Both the position numbers and the translations under genes were made by a program. 64,000 bases of DNA from Pseudolysinimonas sp051954455 (GTDB lineage Bacteria; Actinomycetota; Actinomycetes; Actinomycetales; Microbacteriaceae): contig NZ_JBQCHS010000014.1 in assembly GCF_051954455.1 (NCBI RefSeq), forward strand, positions 50,604-114,603. Reading direction: 5' to 3'. Of this stretch, positions 51,440-58,722 are shown one piece after another. Every line of letters begins with the position of its first letter. Positions within the stretch are counted from its first letter, which is position 1. Below the pieces are notes generated by a model that did not search any database, was not told the DNA's origin, and worked only from the letters and a program-made list of their open reading frames with translations.

Positions 51440-53177
51440 GGAAGCGTCCGGCCGCCAGGTCGTCGGCGGCCTCCCGCTTCTTCAGATAGTGCACCTTCTT
51501 GCCGGTCGCGTTGAACGGGATCTCCTCCGCCGCGATGAACCGGAACAGCCGCGGCCGCTTGTATCGCGCCAGCAACGGGTGCCGCGTGAGGTAGGCGTCG
51601 AGCTCCGCCACCGCGTCACGGTCGTCCTCCGGCAATCCGCCCGCTTGGCGCACGACGTACACCGCCACCAGCTCGCCCCATTCGGCGTCGGGCACGCCCA
51701 CGACGATGGAGTCCGCGACCCCGGGGTGCTCACCGAGCGCGCCCTCGATCTGGACGGGGTGCACGTTCTCGCCGCCGGAGATGATCATGTCGTCCTTGCG
51801 CCCCACGATCGTCACCGCCTCGTTCTCGTCCCAGGTGGCCAGGTCGCCCGGGTAGAACCAGCCGTTGCGGAACTTCTCGGCCTCGGCCTCCGCGTTGCCG
51901 AGGTACGAGTAGCCGGACTTCACCGTGCGCGTGGCGAACTCGCCCACCGTACGGCCGTCCTTCGGCACCTGGTCGCCGGCATCCGCGAGCCGATCGGGGT
52001 AGGTGGCGACGACGGCGACATCGTCGTCGGTCGACGCGCGTCCCGTCGACCCGGCGCCGTCCGGCAGGTCCTCGGGGCGCAGGAACGTGTTCCAGAAGGT
52101 CTCACTCGTGCCGTACCCGTTGAAGATCCGCGGTGTGAGCACGCGCTGGAAGCGCAGGGCCGCCGCCCGGTCGAGCGGGGCGCCCATGGTGACGATGCCC
52201 TTGAGGCTCGAGAGGTCGCGGGCACGGGCCTCCTGCGCGTCGGCGAGCCGGAACAGCGTGGCGGGCGCGCCGATCAGGTAGGTGAGCCGCAGGCGCTCCG
52301 CGAGATCGAGGACCACGTCGGGGTCGAAGCTCCGCAGCGTCACCGACTCGGCGCCGACGTAGAGCACCGGGTTCGGGCCGCCCGAGTACAGCCCGCCGCG
52401 GTGGAACAGCGGCGTCATGTTGAGCGTGCGGTCGTAGGGGCTGAGCGGGAAGTGCATGATGACGTCGTGCGCGGACATCACCTCGACGAGGGAGGGCAGC
52501 GGCACCGGCTTCGGCATCCCGGTCGTGCCCGAGGTGTACAAGCGGGTCACCTCGTCGTAGACCGACGCGGGGGGCAGCCCGTGCTGCAGCCCCGCGAGCT
52601 CGTCGTCGGTCAGCGGATCGGCGGTCAGCAGTTCCTCGAAGCCGATCGACCCCTCGACGCGCTCCCCGTCGCCGACCGCGACGAGCAGCGCGGGCGTGAT
52701 GCGGGCGTAGGAGAGCGCCTCCGCGATCGCCGACGTGCGCTCGGTGTCGTAGACGAGCACCGCCGGGCGCGCATCGTCGACGATGTAGGCGACCTCGCCG
52801 GGAGCGAGGCGGTAGTTCGTGGGTGAGAAGATCCCGCGGAGGGTGTGCGCTGCCGGGTAGAGGATCGCGAACTCGGGCCCGTTGAACAGCTCCGCCATGA
52901 TGAGTCGGTTCGCCCCCACGCCGCGACGGAACAACCCGCCCGCGACCCGTCGGACCGCGTCCCCGAACTGCGCGTAGGTCCAGCTGCGCCCGGTCGCCGG
53001 CTCGCTGACGGCCACGCGGTTGGCGAAGCGGTGGACGTTCCGCTCGACGCCGGCGAGGTAGGTGAAGCGATGCTCGAAGACGTCCCGGAGCGCGGTCGGG
53101 TCGTAGCGCCCCGTCTGGTCGAAGGCCGCGTCCTCCGCGGCGAGCCCGCGCAGGCTCTGATCGTTCTCGATGGGCAT
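51429..53177 (-). CDS. AMP-binding fatty acid/acyl-CoA ligase
   Basis: 582 residues, complete ANL enzyme. VTRLYTSGTTGMPKPVPLPS (P-loop, about 198-217, with Pro after the Lys where Gly is usual), IFNGYGTSETFWNTF (A5), GWFYPGDLATWDENEAVTIVGRKDDMIISGGENVHPVQIE (A7-A8) and the C-terminal catalytic Lys in IPFNATGKKVHYLKK. The GENVHP hinge fits medium- or long-chain fatty acid or cyclohexanecarboxylate-type ligases. ATG at 53177. It might supply the acyl group for the neighbouring ketosynthase-like protein, but the two are transcribed convergently. Confidence 0.92.
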   Translation of the reverse strand: MPIENDQSLRGLAAEDAAFDQTGRYDPTALRDVFEHRFTYLAGVERNVHRFANRVAVSEPATGRSWTYAQFGDAVRRVAGGLFRRGVGANRLIMAELFNGPEFAILYPAAHTLRGIFSPTNYRLAPGEVAYIVDDARPAVLVYDTERTSAIAEALSYARITPALLVAVGDGERVEGSIGFEELLTADPLTDDELAGLQHGLPPASVYDEVTRLYTSGTTGMPKPVPLPSLVEVMSAHDVIMHFPLSPYDRTLNMTPLFHRGGLYSGGPNPVLYVGAESVTLRSFDPDVVLDLAERLRLTYLIGAPATLFRLADAQEARARDLSSLKGIVTMGAPLDRAAALRFQRVLTPRIFNGYGTSETFWNTFLRPEDLPDGAGSTGRASTDDDVAVVATYPDRLADAGDQVPKDGRTVGEFATRTVKSGYSYLGNAEAEAEKFRNGWFYPGDLATWDENEAVTIVGRKDDMIISGGENVHPVQIEGALGEHPGVADSIVVGVPDAEWGELVAVYVVRQAGGLPEDDRDAVAELDAYLTRHPLLARYKRPRLFRFIAAEEIPFNATGKKVHYLKKREAADDLAAGRFLSL

Positions 53178-53296
53178 GCGGCCTCCCGGGTCCGAGTCGG
53201 AGTGAGGTGCGTATCCGGGGCGGCCTGCGGGCGGCTTCGAGAGCACGCGACGACGCGCGGCGGGTCTCGGGTACTGCTCGTGTCAGACTACGCCGC

Positions 53297-54196
53297 TCAG
53301 AAGCCGAGGCGGCCGAGCTGCTTCGGGTCGCGCTGCCACTCCTTCGCGACCTTGACGCGGAGCGAGAGGAAGACCTGACGGCCGACGAGCGGCTCGATCG
53401 CGGCGCGGGCGCGAGCGCCGACGTCTTGGAGGCGTGAGCCGCCGCGGCCGATGATGATGCCCTTCTGGCTGTCGCGTTCGACCCACAGGTTCGCGTAGAT
53501 CTCGACCAGGTCGCGGTCCTCGCGCTCGACCAGGTCGTCGACCGTGACGGCGAGGGAGTGCGGGAGCTCGTCGCTGACGCCCTCCAACGCGGCCTCGCGG
53601 ATGAGCTCCGCGATCCGGGTCTCGAGCGACTCGTCGGTCACGGCCTCGTCGGGGTAGAGCGCCGGCGACTCCGGCAGCAGCTTGACGAGCTCGGTCGTGA
53701 GCACGTCGAGCTGGACCCGGGTGGGCGCCGACACGGGGATGACGGCCTCCCACTCCCGCAGCGCGCTCACCGCGAGCAACCGCTCCGCCACCATCCCCTT
53801 GGGGGCGGCGTCGACCTTGGTGACGATCGCGACCTTCTTGGCGCGCGGGAACGCGTCGAGCTGTTCGTTGATGAACCGGTCGCCGGGGCCGAGCTTCTCG
53901 TCCGCCGGAACGCAGAACCCGATGACGTCGACGTCGCCGAGCGTCGCCGAGACGACGGCGTTCAGCCGCTCGCCGAGCAGCGTCCGCGGACGGTGGATCC
54001 CGGGGGTGTCGACGATCACGAGCTGGCCGCCGGGCGCGTGCACGATCCCGCGGATCGCGTGGCGCGTGGTCTGCGGCTTCGACGAGGTGATCGCCACCTT
54101 CTCGCCCACGAGGGCGTTGGTGAGCGTCGACTTGCCGACGTTCGGACGCCCGACGAACGAGACGAATCCCGCCCGGAAGACCTCGGGTTCAGTCAC
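53297..54196 (-). CDS. era: GTPase Era
   Basis: 299 residues. 16S rRNA-binding GTPase for 30S assembly. FVSFVGRPNVGKSTLTNALVG (G1, about 11-31), SSKPQTTRHAIRGI (G2), LVIVDTPGIHRP (G3), VTKVDAAPKG (G4), and a C-terminal KH domain VERDSQKGIIIGRGGSRLQDVGARARAAIEPLVG. The GTG start at 54196 overlaps the upstream CNNM/CorC gene by 8 bases; the longer upstream frame is only that gene's shadow. Confidence 0.97.
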   Translation of the reverse strand: MTEPEVFRAGFVSFVGRPNVGKSTLTNALVGEKVAITSSKPQTTRHAIRGIVHAPGGQLVIVDTPGIHRPRTLLGERLNAVVSATLGDVDVIGFCVPADEKLGPGDRFINEQLDAFPRAKKVAIVTKVDAAPKGMVAERLLAVSALREWEAVIPVSAPTRVQLDVLTTELVKLLPESPALYPDEAVTDESLETRIAELIREAALEGVSDELPHSLAVTVDDLVEREDRDLVEIYANLWVERDSQKGIIIGRGGSRLQDVGARARAAIEPLVGRQVFLSLRVKVAKEWQRDPKQLGRLGF

Positions 54197-55496
54197 GATG
54201 CTCCACCTCCGCGCGTTCGGCCCGCCGCCGCTCCTGGAAGGCGAGCAGGTCGGGCGTCGCCTCGACACGTACGGCGAGGAGTCGCCGGCGCTCGACCCGG
54301 TCGGCCGTCAGTCGGAGGCCGGAGACGACCACGGTGTCACCGCGCAGCGGCAGCCGCCCGAGCGCCTTGCCCATGAGCCCGCCGACGGAGTCGACGTCGT
54401 CGTCGTCCAGGTCGATGCCGTAGAGGTCGCCGAGCTCGTCGGTCGCGAGCCGGGCGCTGACCCGGTAGTGCCCCTCCCCCAGATCGACCACGTCCTTCAG
54501 CTCGCGGTCGTACTCGTCCGAGATGTCGCCGACCAGCTCCTCGATGAGGTCCTCGAGCGTGACGAGCCCCGCGATCCCGCCGTACTCGTCGACCACCATC
54601 GCGAGGTGGTTCGACGCGCGCTGCATGTCGCGCAGGGTGTCGTCGGCCTTCTTCGACTCCGGCACGAACATCGCGGGCTTCGCGAGCTCCCGCACCAGAG
54701 TCGCCCTGGCGTCCTTGCGCGCCTCGTGCGCGAGCCGCGCGACGTCGCGGAGGTAGAGCACGCCGATCACGTCGTCGGCGTCCTTGCCGATGACCGGCAT
54801 GCGCGACACGCCGGTGCGGAGGAACTGGTCCATCGCCGCGAAGACCGTCACGTCGTCGTCGACGGTCACCATGTCGGTGCGCGGGAGCATGACCTCGCGG
54901 ACGACGGTGTCGCCCCACTCGAAGATCGAGTGGATGAGCTCGCGGTCGTCCTCCTCGAGAACGTCGAGCTCGGTCGCCTCGTCGACCATCGAGAGCAGCT
55001 GCTCCTCGCTCGAGAACGTGGCCGCCGCGGGTCGGCCGGGCGTCACCCGGCGCCCGAGCGCCACGAGCACGTCGGCGAGCGGTCCCAGCACGACGCGCGA
55101 GGCCCGCACCACGGGCGCGGCGAACAGCAGGATGCCGCGGGCGTGCGCGCGCCCCACCGACCGCGGGCTCGACCCCACGAGCACGAACGAGACCGTGATC
55201 ATCATGAGACCGCTGACGAGCAGCGTCCACCACCACTCGTCGCCGAACACCGTGGCCCACACGAGCGTGACCAGCACCGCGGCCGCCGTCTCCGACGTGA
55301 CGCGCACGAAGTTGACGGCGTTGACGTGCTCGGCGATGTCGCCGGCGATCCCGAGCAGCGATCGCCGGGTGCGCCGCCCCTCCGCGAGCTCGACGATGTC
55401 GGCCCGACTCAGCACGCCGAGCGCCGCATCCGCCGCCGCGAGCAGGCCGCCGAACGCGACGAGCGCCACGGCCGCGACGATGAAGACGGGGATCAC
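54189..55496 (-). CDS. hemolysin/CNNM-CorC family transporter with CBS pair
   Basis: 435 residues. N-terminal DUF21 membrane domain with about four helices (MIPVFIVAAVALVAFGGLLAAADAAL..., VLVTLVWATVFG..., LLVSGLMMITVSFVLVG). A CBS pair spans about 205-330 (REVMLPRTDMVTVDDDVTVFAAMDQFL, VVDEYGGIAGLVTLEDLIEELVGDI), and a C-terminal CorC_HlyC domain follows (GHYRVSARLATDELGDLYG). Related proteins export Mg2+ or Co2+. GTG with GGAGG 6 bases upstream. Standard neighbour of era and ybeY. Confidence 0.94.
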   Translation of the reverse strand: MIPVFIVAAVALVAFGGLLAAADAALGVLSRADIVELAEGRRTRRSLLGIAGDIAEHVNAVNFVRVTSETAAAVLVTLVWATVFGDEWWWTLLVSGLMMITVSFVLVGSSPRSVGRAHARGILLFAAPVVRASRVVLGPLADVLVALGRRVTPGRPAAATFSSEEQLLSMVDEATELDVLEEDDRELIHSIFEWGDTVVREVMLPRTDMVTVDDDVTVFAAMDQFLRTGVSRMPVIGKDADDVIGVLYLRDVARLAHEARKDARATLVRELAKPAMFVPESKKADDTLRDMQRASNHLAMVVDEYGGIAGLVTLEDLIEELVGDISDEYDRELKDVVDLGEGHYRVSARLATDELGDLYGIDLDDDDVDSVGGLMGKALGRLPLRGDTVVVSGLRLTADRVERRRLLAVRVEATPDLLAFQERRRAERAEVEHRD

Positions 55497-55525
55497 GTGA
55501 CGCCTCCGGAGGCCCGGCCTGTGAA

Positions 55526-55558
55526 GGTCTCGATACGCGGCACCGCCGCTACTCGACC
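55526..55558. repeat. GGTCTCGATACGC-type palindromic repeat
   Basis: GCGGC-ACC-GCCGC stem (55537-55549) flanked symmetrically by TAC/TAC and by TCGA/TCGA (55530-55533, 55553-55556). I recognise the TCGATACGC...GCTACTCGACC pattern as a common intergenic repeat in Micrococcales genomes. Lies 20 bp upstream of element 2. Confidence 0.65.
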
Positions 55559-55578
55559 CGCATCACCCAGGGCGGGGC

Positions 55579-55664
55579 GGGCGATCCGGTTCGCGGACGC
55601 TGGCCGGGTCTGGCGGGCGCATCGCGAAGCGATGCGCGGGATGCGTCCGCGAACCGGATCGCCC
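55579..55664. repeat. long structured inverted-repeat element 2, after ybeY
   Basis: Outer arms 55579-55600 and 55643-55664 are a perfect 22-bp inverted repeat. Inside lie the 16-base core TGGCCGGGTCTGGCGG (55601-55616), a perfect 9-bp inner stem GCGCATCGC/GCGATGCGC (55617-55625, 55629-55637) closed by GAA, and a 5-base linker. It is homologous in design to 45903-46009 although the outer arms are unrelated in sequence. It ends 20 bases from the ybeY stop. Confidence 0.8.
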
Positions 55665-55684
55665 GTCGCGGCCGTCCCCACCAC

Positions 55685-56146
55685 CTACCGCTTCCGCTCG
55701 GCGAGCGTGAACCCGACGAGGATGTCGCGCTGGACGCCGAACATCTCGCGCTCGTCCTCCGGCTCCGCGTGGTCGAACCCGAGGAGGTGCAGGATCCCGT
55801 GCGCGGTGAGCAGCTCCAGCTCGTCGAGCGTCGAGTGCCCCGCCTCCTTCGCCTGGGCGATGGCGACCTGCGGGCAGAGCACGATGTCGCCGAGGAGCCC
55901 GGCCGGCGTGATGTCGTCGTCGGTGCCCGGACGCAGCTCGTCCATCGGGAACGAGAGCACGTCGGTCGGCCCCGGCTCGTCCATCCACTGCACGTGCAGC
56001 TGCTCCATGGCGGCCTCGTCGACGAGGAGGATCGCGAGGTCGGCATCCGGGTGGACGCGCAGGTGGTCGAGGGCGAAGGTCGCGAGGCGCAGCAGGGCGG
56101 ACTCGTCGACCTCGACGCCGGACTCGTTGGTGATCTCGATGCTCAT
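55685..56146 (-). CDS. ybeY: rRNA maturation RNase YbeY
   Basis: 153 residues. Zinc-dependent endoribonuclease involved in 16S 3'-end processing and ribosome quality control. LAILLVDEAAMEQLHVQWMDEPGPTDVLSFPMDELRP is the conserved N-terminal block (TDVLSFP), and HGILHLLGFDH (H-x3-H-x5-H, about 115-125) binds zinc. 16 bp after phoH; operon order phoH-ybeY-CNNM-era is canonical. Confidence 0.96.
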   Translation of the reverse strand: MSIEITNESGVEVDESALLRLATFALDHLRVHPDADLAILLVDEAAMEQLHVQWMDEPGPTDVLSFPMDELRPGTDDDITPAGLLGDIVLCPQVAIAQAKEAGHSTLDELELLTAHGILHLLGFDHAEPEDEREMFGVQRDILVGFTLAERKR

Positions 56147-56162
56147 GCGGTGCGGTTCCTCG

Positions 56163-57272
56163 TCAGCGGTCGCGGCGGGGCTTGCGGTCCTGGGGAGCGC
56201 GGCTCGGGTTCTGGGGGCCGAGCCCGGCGCGCCGTTCGGCGCGGTTGGCGCCGTCGCGGTTCTCGTAGGCGCGGGCCTGCCGCTCGGCGTCGTACTTCGT
56301 GTAGGCGTCGACGATGCGGCCGACGAGCGAGTGGCGGACCACGTCCTCCGAACCGAGACGGGCGAAGTGGATGTCGTCCATCCCCTCGAGGATCCGCGAG
56401 ACGAGCTGCAGGCCCGAGGCGCCGGTCGGCAGGTCGACCTGCGTGATGTCGCCGGTGACCACCATCCGTGTGCCGAACCCGAGACGGGTGAGGAACATCT
56501 TCATCTGCTCGGGGGTCGTGTTCTGGGCCTCGTCGAGCACCACGAACGCGTTGTTGAGGGTGCGGCCGCGCATGTAGGCGAGGGGTGCGACCTCGACGGT
56601 GCCCGAGGCGAGGAGCTTCGGCACGATCTCCGGATCCATCATCTCGTTGAGCGCGTCGTAGAGCGGCCGCAGGTAGGGGTCGATCTTGTCGGTCAGCGTG
56701 CCGGGGAGGAACCCGAGCCGCTCCCCCGCCTCGATCGCCGGGCGCGACAGGATGATCCGCTCGACCTCCTTGCGCTGCAGCGCCTGCACGGCCTTGGCCA
56801 TCGCGAGGTAGGTCTTGCCGGTGCCGGCCGGGCCGATCCCGAACACGATCGTGTTCTGGTCGATCGCGTCGACGTACGCCTTCTGCCCCATGGTCTTCGG
56901 GCGGATCGACTTGCCCCGGCTGGTGAGGATCGCCTGGCTGAGCACCTCGGCGGGGCTGCCCTCGCCTCGCTCGAGGATGCGGCGGGAGCTGGTCACGTCG
57001 GTGTCGCCGAGGTCGACCCCGTTGCGCACCATCTGCACGAGCTCGCGGACGAGTCGCTCGGCGGCGTGCACCTGATCCGCGGGGCCCTCGAGGGTGACGT
57101 GGTTGCCGCGGACGGCGACCACGACGTCCGGGTACTCGTGCTCGAGCGTCGTGAGCAGCCGGTCCTGCGGGCCGAGCAGCCGCACCATCGCGACGCCGTC
57201 GACCTCCAGCTCGGCGCGGCCGGTGCCGCCCGCCGCGTCGCCGATCGGTCGGTCGTCAGAGCTCGCTGCCAA
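56163..57272 (-). CDS. PhoH family ATPase
   Basis: 369 residues. N-terminal KH-like/RNA-binding part (AMVRLLGPQDRLLTTLEHEYPDVVVAVRGNHVTLEGP), then the PhoH ATPase: TIVFGIGPAGTGKTYLAMAKAVQAL (Walker A), RPAIEAGERLGFLPG, LNNAFVVLDEAQNTTPEQMKMFLTRLGFGTRMVVTGD (Walker B, DEAQN). Lys/Arg-rich tail. I start it at TTG 57272, with GGAAGG 6 bases upstream, 17 bases inside the HIT gene; the frame has no ATG or GTG at a better place. Likely an RNA helicase-type partner of YbeY. Confidence 0.92.
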   Translation of the reverse strand: MAASSDDRPIGDAAGGTGRAELEVDGVAMVRLLGPQDRLLTTLEHEYPDVVVAVRGNHVTLEGPADQVHAAERLVRELVQMVRNGVDLGDTDVTSSRRILERGEGSPAEVLSQAILTSRGKSIRPKTMGQKAYVDAIDQNTIVFGIGPAGTGKTYLAMAKAVQALQRKEVERIILSRPAIEAGERLGFLPGTLTDKIDPYLRPLYDALNEMMDPEIVPKLLASGTVEVAPLAYMRGRTLNNAFVVLDEAQNTTPEQMKMFLTRLGFGTRMVVTGDITQVDLPTGASGLQLVSRILEGMDDIHFARLGSEDVVRHSLVGRIVDAYTKYDAERQARAYENRDGANRAERRAGLGPQNPSRAPQDRKPRRDR

Positions 57273-57609
57273 GGGATCCTTCCTGAAGCCCGGTGCCCAG
57301 CACGTGCGCGTGCACGTGGAAGACGGTCTGGCCGGCATCCTCGCCGGTGTTGAAGATGAGACGGTAGTCGCCGCCGGTGCGCTCGGTGGCCAGATCCTGG
57401 GCGACCGCGACGATGTCGGCGAGGAGCTGCGGGTCGCCCGCGGCGAGCGCCGCGACGTTCTCGTACTCCGCGGTCTTCGGCACGACGAGCAGGTGCACGG
57501 GCGCCTTGGGCGCGATGTCGGTGATCGCGATGATCCGGTCGTCCTCGTAGAGGATGTCGGCCGGGATCTCGCGCGCGACGATCCGCTCGAAGACGGTGGG
57601 CTCTGCCAT
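57256..57609 (-). CDS. HIT family histidine triad nucleotide-binding protein
   Basis: 117 residues. TVFERIVAREIPADILYEDDRIIAITDIAPKAPVHLLVVPK is the HIT opening, and GQTVFHVHAHVLGTGL holds the His-x-His-x-His triad (about 96-103). Hydrolase of nucleoside phosphoramidates, HINT branch. ATG at 57609 with both a TAGACT box 7 bases upstream and GGAGGG. First gene of the HIT-phoH-ybeY-CNNM-era unit. Confidence 0.94.
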   Translation of the reverse strand: MAEPTVFERIVAREIPADILYEDDRIIAITDIAPKAPVHLLVVPKTAEYENVAALAAGDPQLLADIVAVAQDLATERTGGDYRLIFNTGEDAGQTVFHVHAHVLGTGLQEGSLGSEL

Positions 57610-57702
57610 GCCCTCCAGTCTACGGAGGGGGGCCGATCGTCGGCCGGGTGACGCCGTCGGGGCGATTCGTCGCATGCGGCCGCTCCGTCCGGACCGCCCG
57701 GC

Positions 57703-58722
57703 TCAGGTGCGGGGCGGGGCGGTCGATTCGCGAACGACGAGGCGGGTCGGGATCGGCCTCTCCGGCGAATCCAGCGGCGCGCCCTCGATGACGGCGAGGA
57801 CGCGGTCCATCGTGAGCGCGCCGAGCGCCTCGAAGTCCTGCCGGATGGTGGTGAGGGGCGGCGAGTAGTACCCGGCCTCGGGGATGTCGTCGAATCCGAC
57901 GACGCTGACCACGTCGGGCACGCGGTGCCCGCGCGCACGGAGCGCCGCGATCACCCCCAGCGCCATCTGGTCGTTCGCGACGAACACCGCGGTCCGTCCG
58001 GGCTCGACCGGAAGGATCATCCCCGCCGCGTGGCCGCTCGCGGCCGACCAGTCGCCGTCGATGCGGAGTCCGGGGGGCGCGCCGGCGGCCGAGAGCTCCG
58101 CGACCCAGCCGCGCACGCGCTCCACGGCGTCCGGATTGCGCGGAGGTCCGGCGATGTGGGCGACCGTGTCGTAGCCGAGGCCGAGCAGATGCCGCGTGGC
58201 GAGGCGCGCCCCGCCGTACTGGTCGATGGAAACCGACCGGGGATGCGGGGTCTCCTCCGCCGCGATGATCACGAGGGGAGCGCCGGCCGCGTGATCGCGG
58301 GCGAGGTCGGCGACCGCGATGTCGACGGCGACGAGGACCATCGCCTCGACGTTCTGCCGGAGGAGCGACTCGATCGCCGCCCGCACCGAGCCGGGCTGCG
58401 CGTCGGCGAGCGTGGTCGTGACGACGGTGTAGCGCGCCGCGGCCGCGGCCTCCCCGACCGCGAGGGCCAGCATCGACGGGCCGTAGTCGGCGCTGCGGTT
58501 GGTGATGAGGCCGATCGTGCGGGAGCGCTTCGTCACCAGCGCCCGGGCAGCCGAGGACGGCCGGTAGTGGAGCTGCCGGATCGCCTCGTCGACGCGGGCC
58601 CGCGTCGCCGCCTTCACGTTGGGATGCGCGTTGATGACGCGCGAGACGGTCTGATGCGAGACCCCCGCAAGGCGGGCGACGTCGAAGATGTTGGCGCTGC
58701 GGGGCGCTCCGGGCTCAGTCAT
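57703..58722 (-). CDS. LacI family transcriptional regulator
   Basis: 339 residues. LacI HTH and hinge at the N-terminus: NIFDVARLAGVSHQTVSRVINAHPNVKAATRARVDEAIRQLHYRPSSAARAL (about 11-62), then a periplasmic-binding-protein-like sugar domain (SIDQYGGARLATRHLLGLGYDTVAHIAG, AVFVANDQMALGVIAALRARGHRVPDVVSVVGFDDIPEAGYYSPPLTTIRQD). The start overlaps the ABC ATPase stop by 8 bases, so it is the last gene of the sugar ABC operon and probably its repressor. The ligand is probably the transported sugar. Confidence 0.95.
   Translation of the reverse strand: MTEPGAPRSANIFDVARLAGVSHQTVSRVINAHPNVKAATRARVDEAIRQLHYRPSSAARALVTKRSRTIGLITNRSADYGPSMLALAVGEAAAAARYTVVTTTLADAQPGSVRAAIESLLRQNVEAMVLVAVDIAVADLARDHAAGAPLVIIAAEETPHPRSVSIDQYGGARLATRHLLGLGYDTVAHIAGPPRNPDAVERVRGWVAELSAAGAPPGLRIDGDWSAASGHAAGMILPVEPGRTAVFVANDQMALGVIAALRARGHRVPDVVSVVGFDDIPEAGYYSPPLTTIRQDFEALGALTMDRVLAVIEGAPLDSPERPIPTRLVVRESTAPPRT

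Noticed and set aside
50201..53177. Ketosynthase plus AMP-ligase as a polyketide or lipid biosynthetic cluster
   Set aside because: No acyl carrier protein, reductase, tailoring enzymes or shared direction; the ketosynthase also lacks a catalytic His.
53682..57353. 1223-codon plus-strand open frame across era, CNNM, ybeY and phoH
   Set aside because: Spans four well-recognised genes on the other strand. No homology-like motifs and very low complexity.
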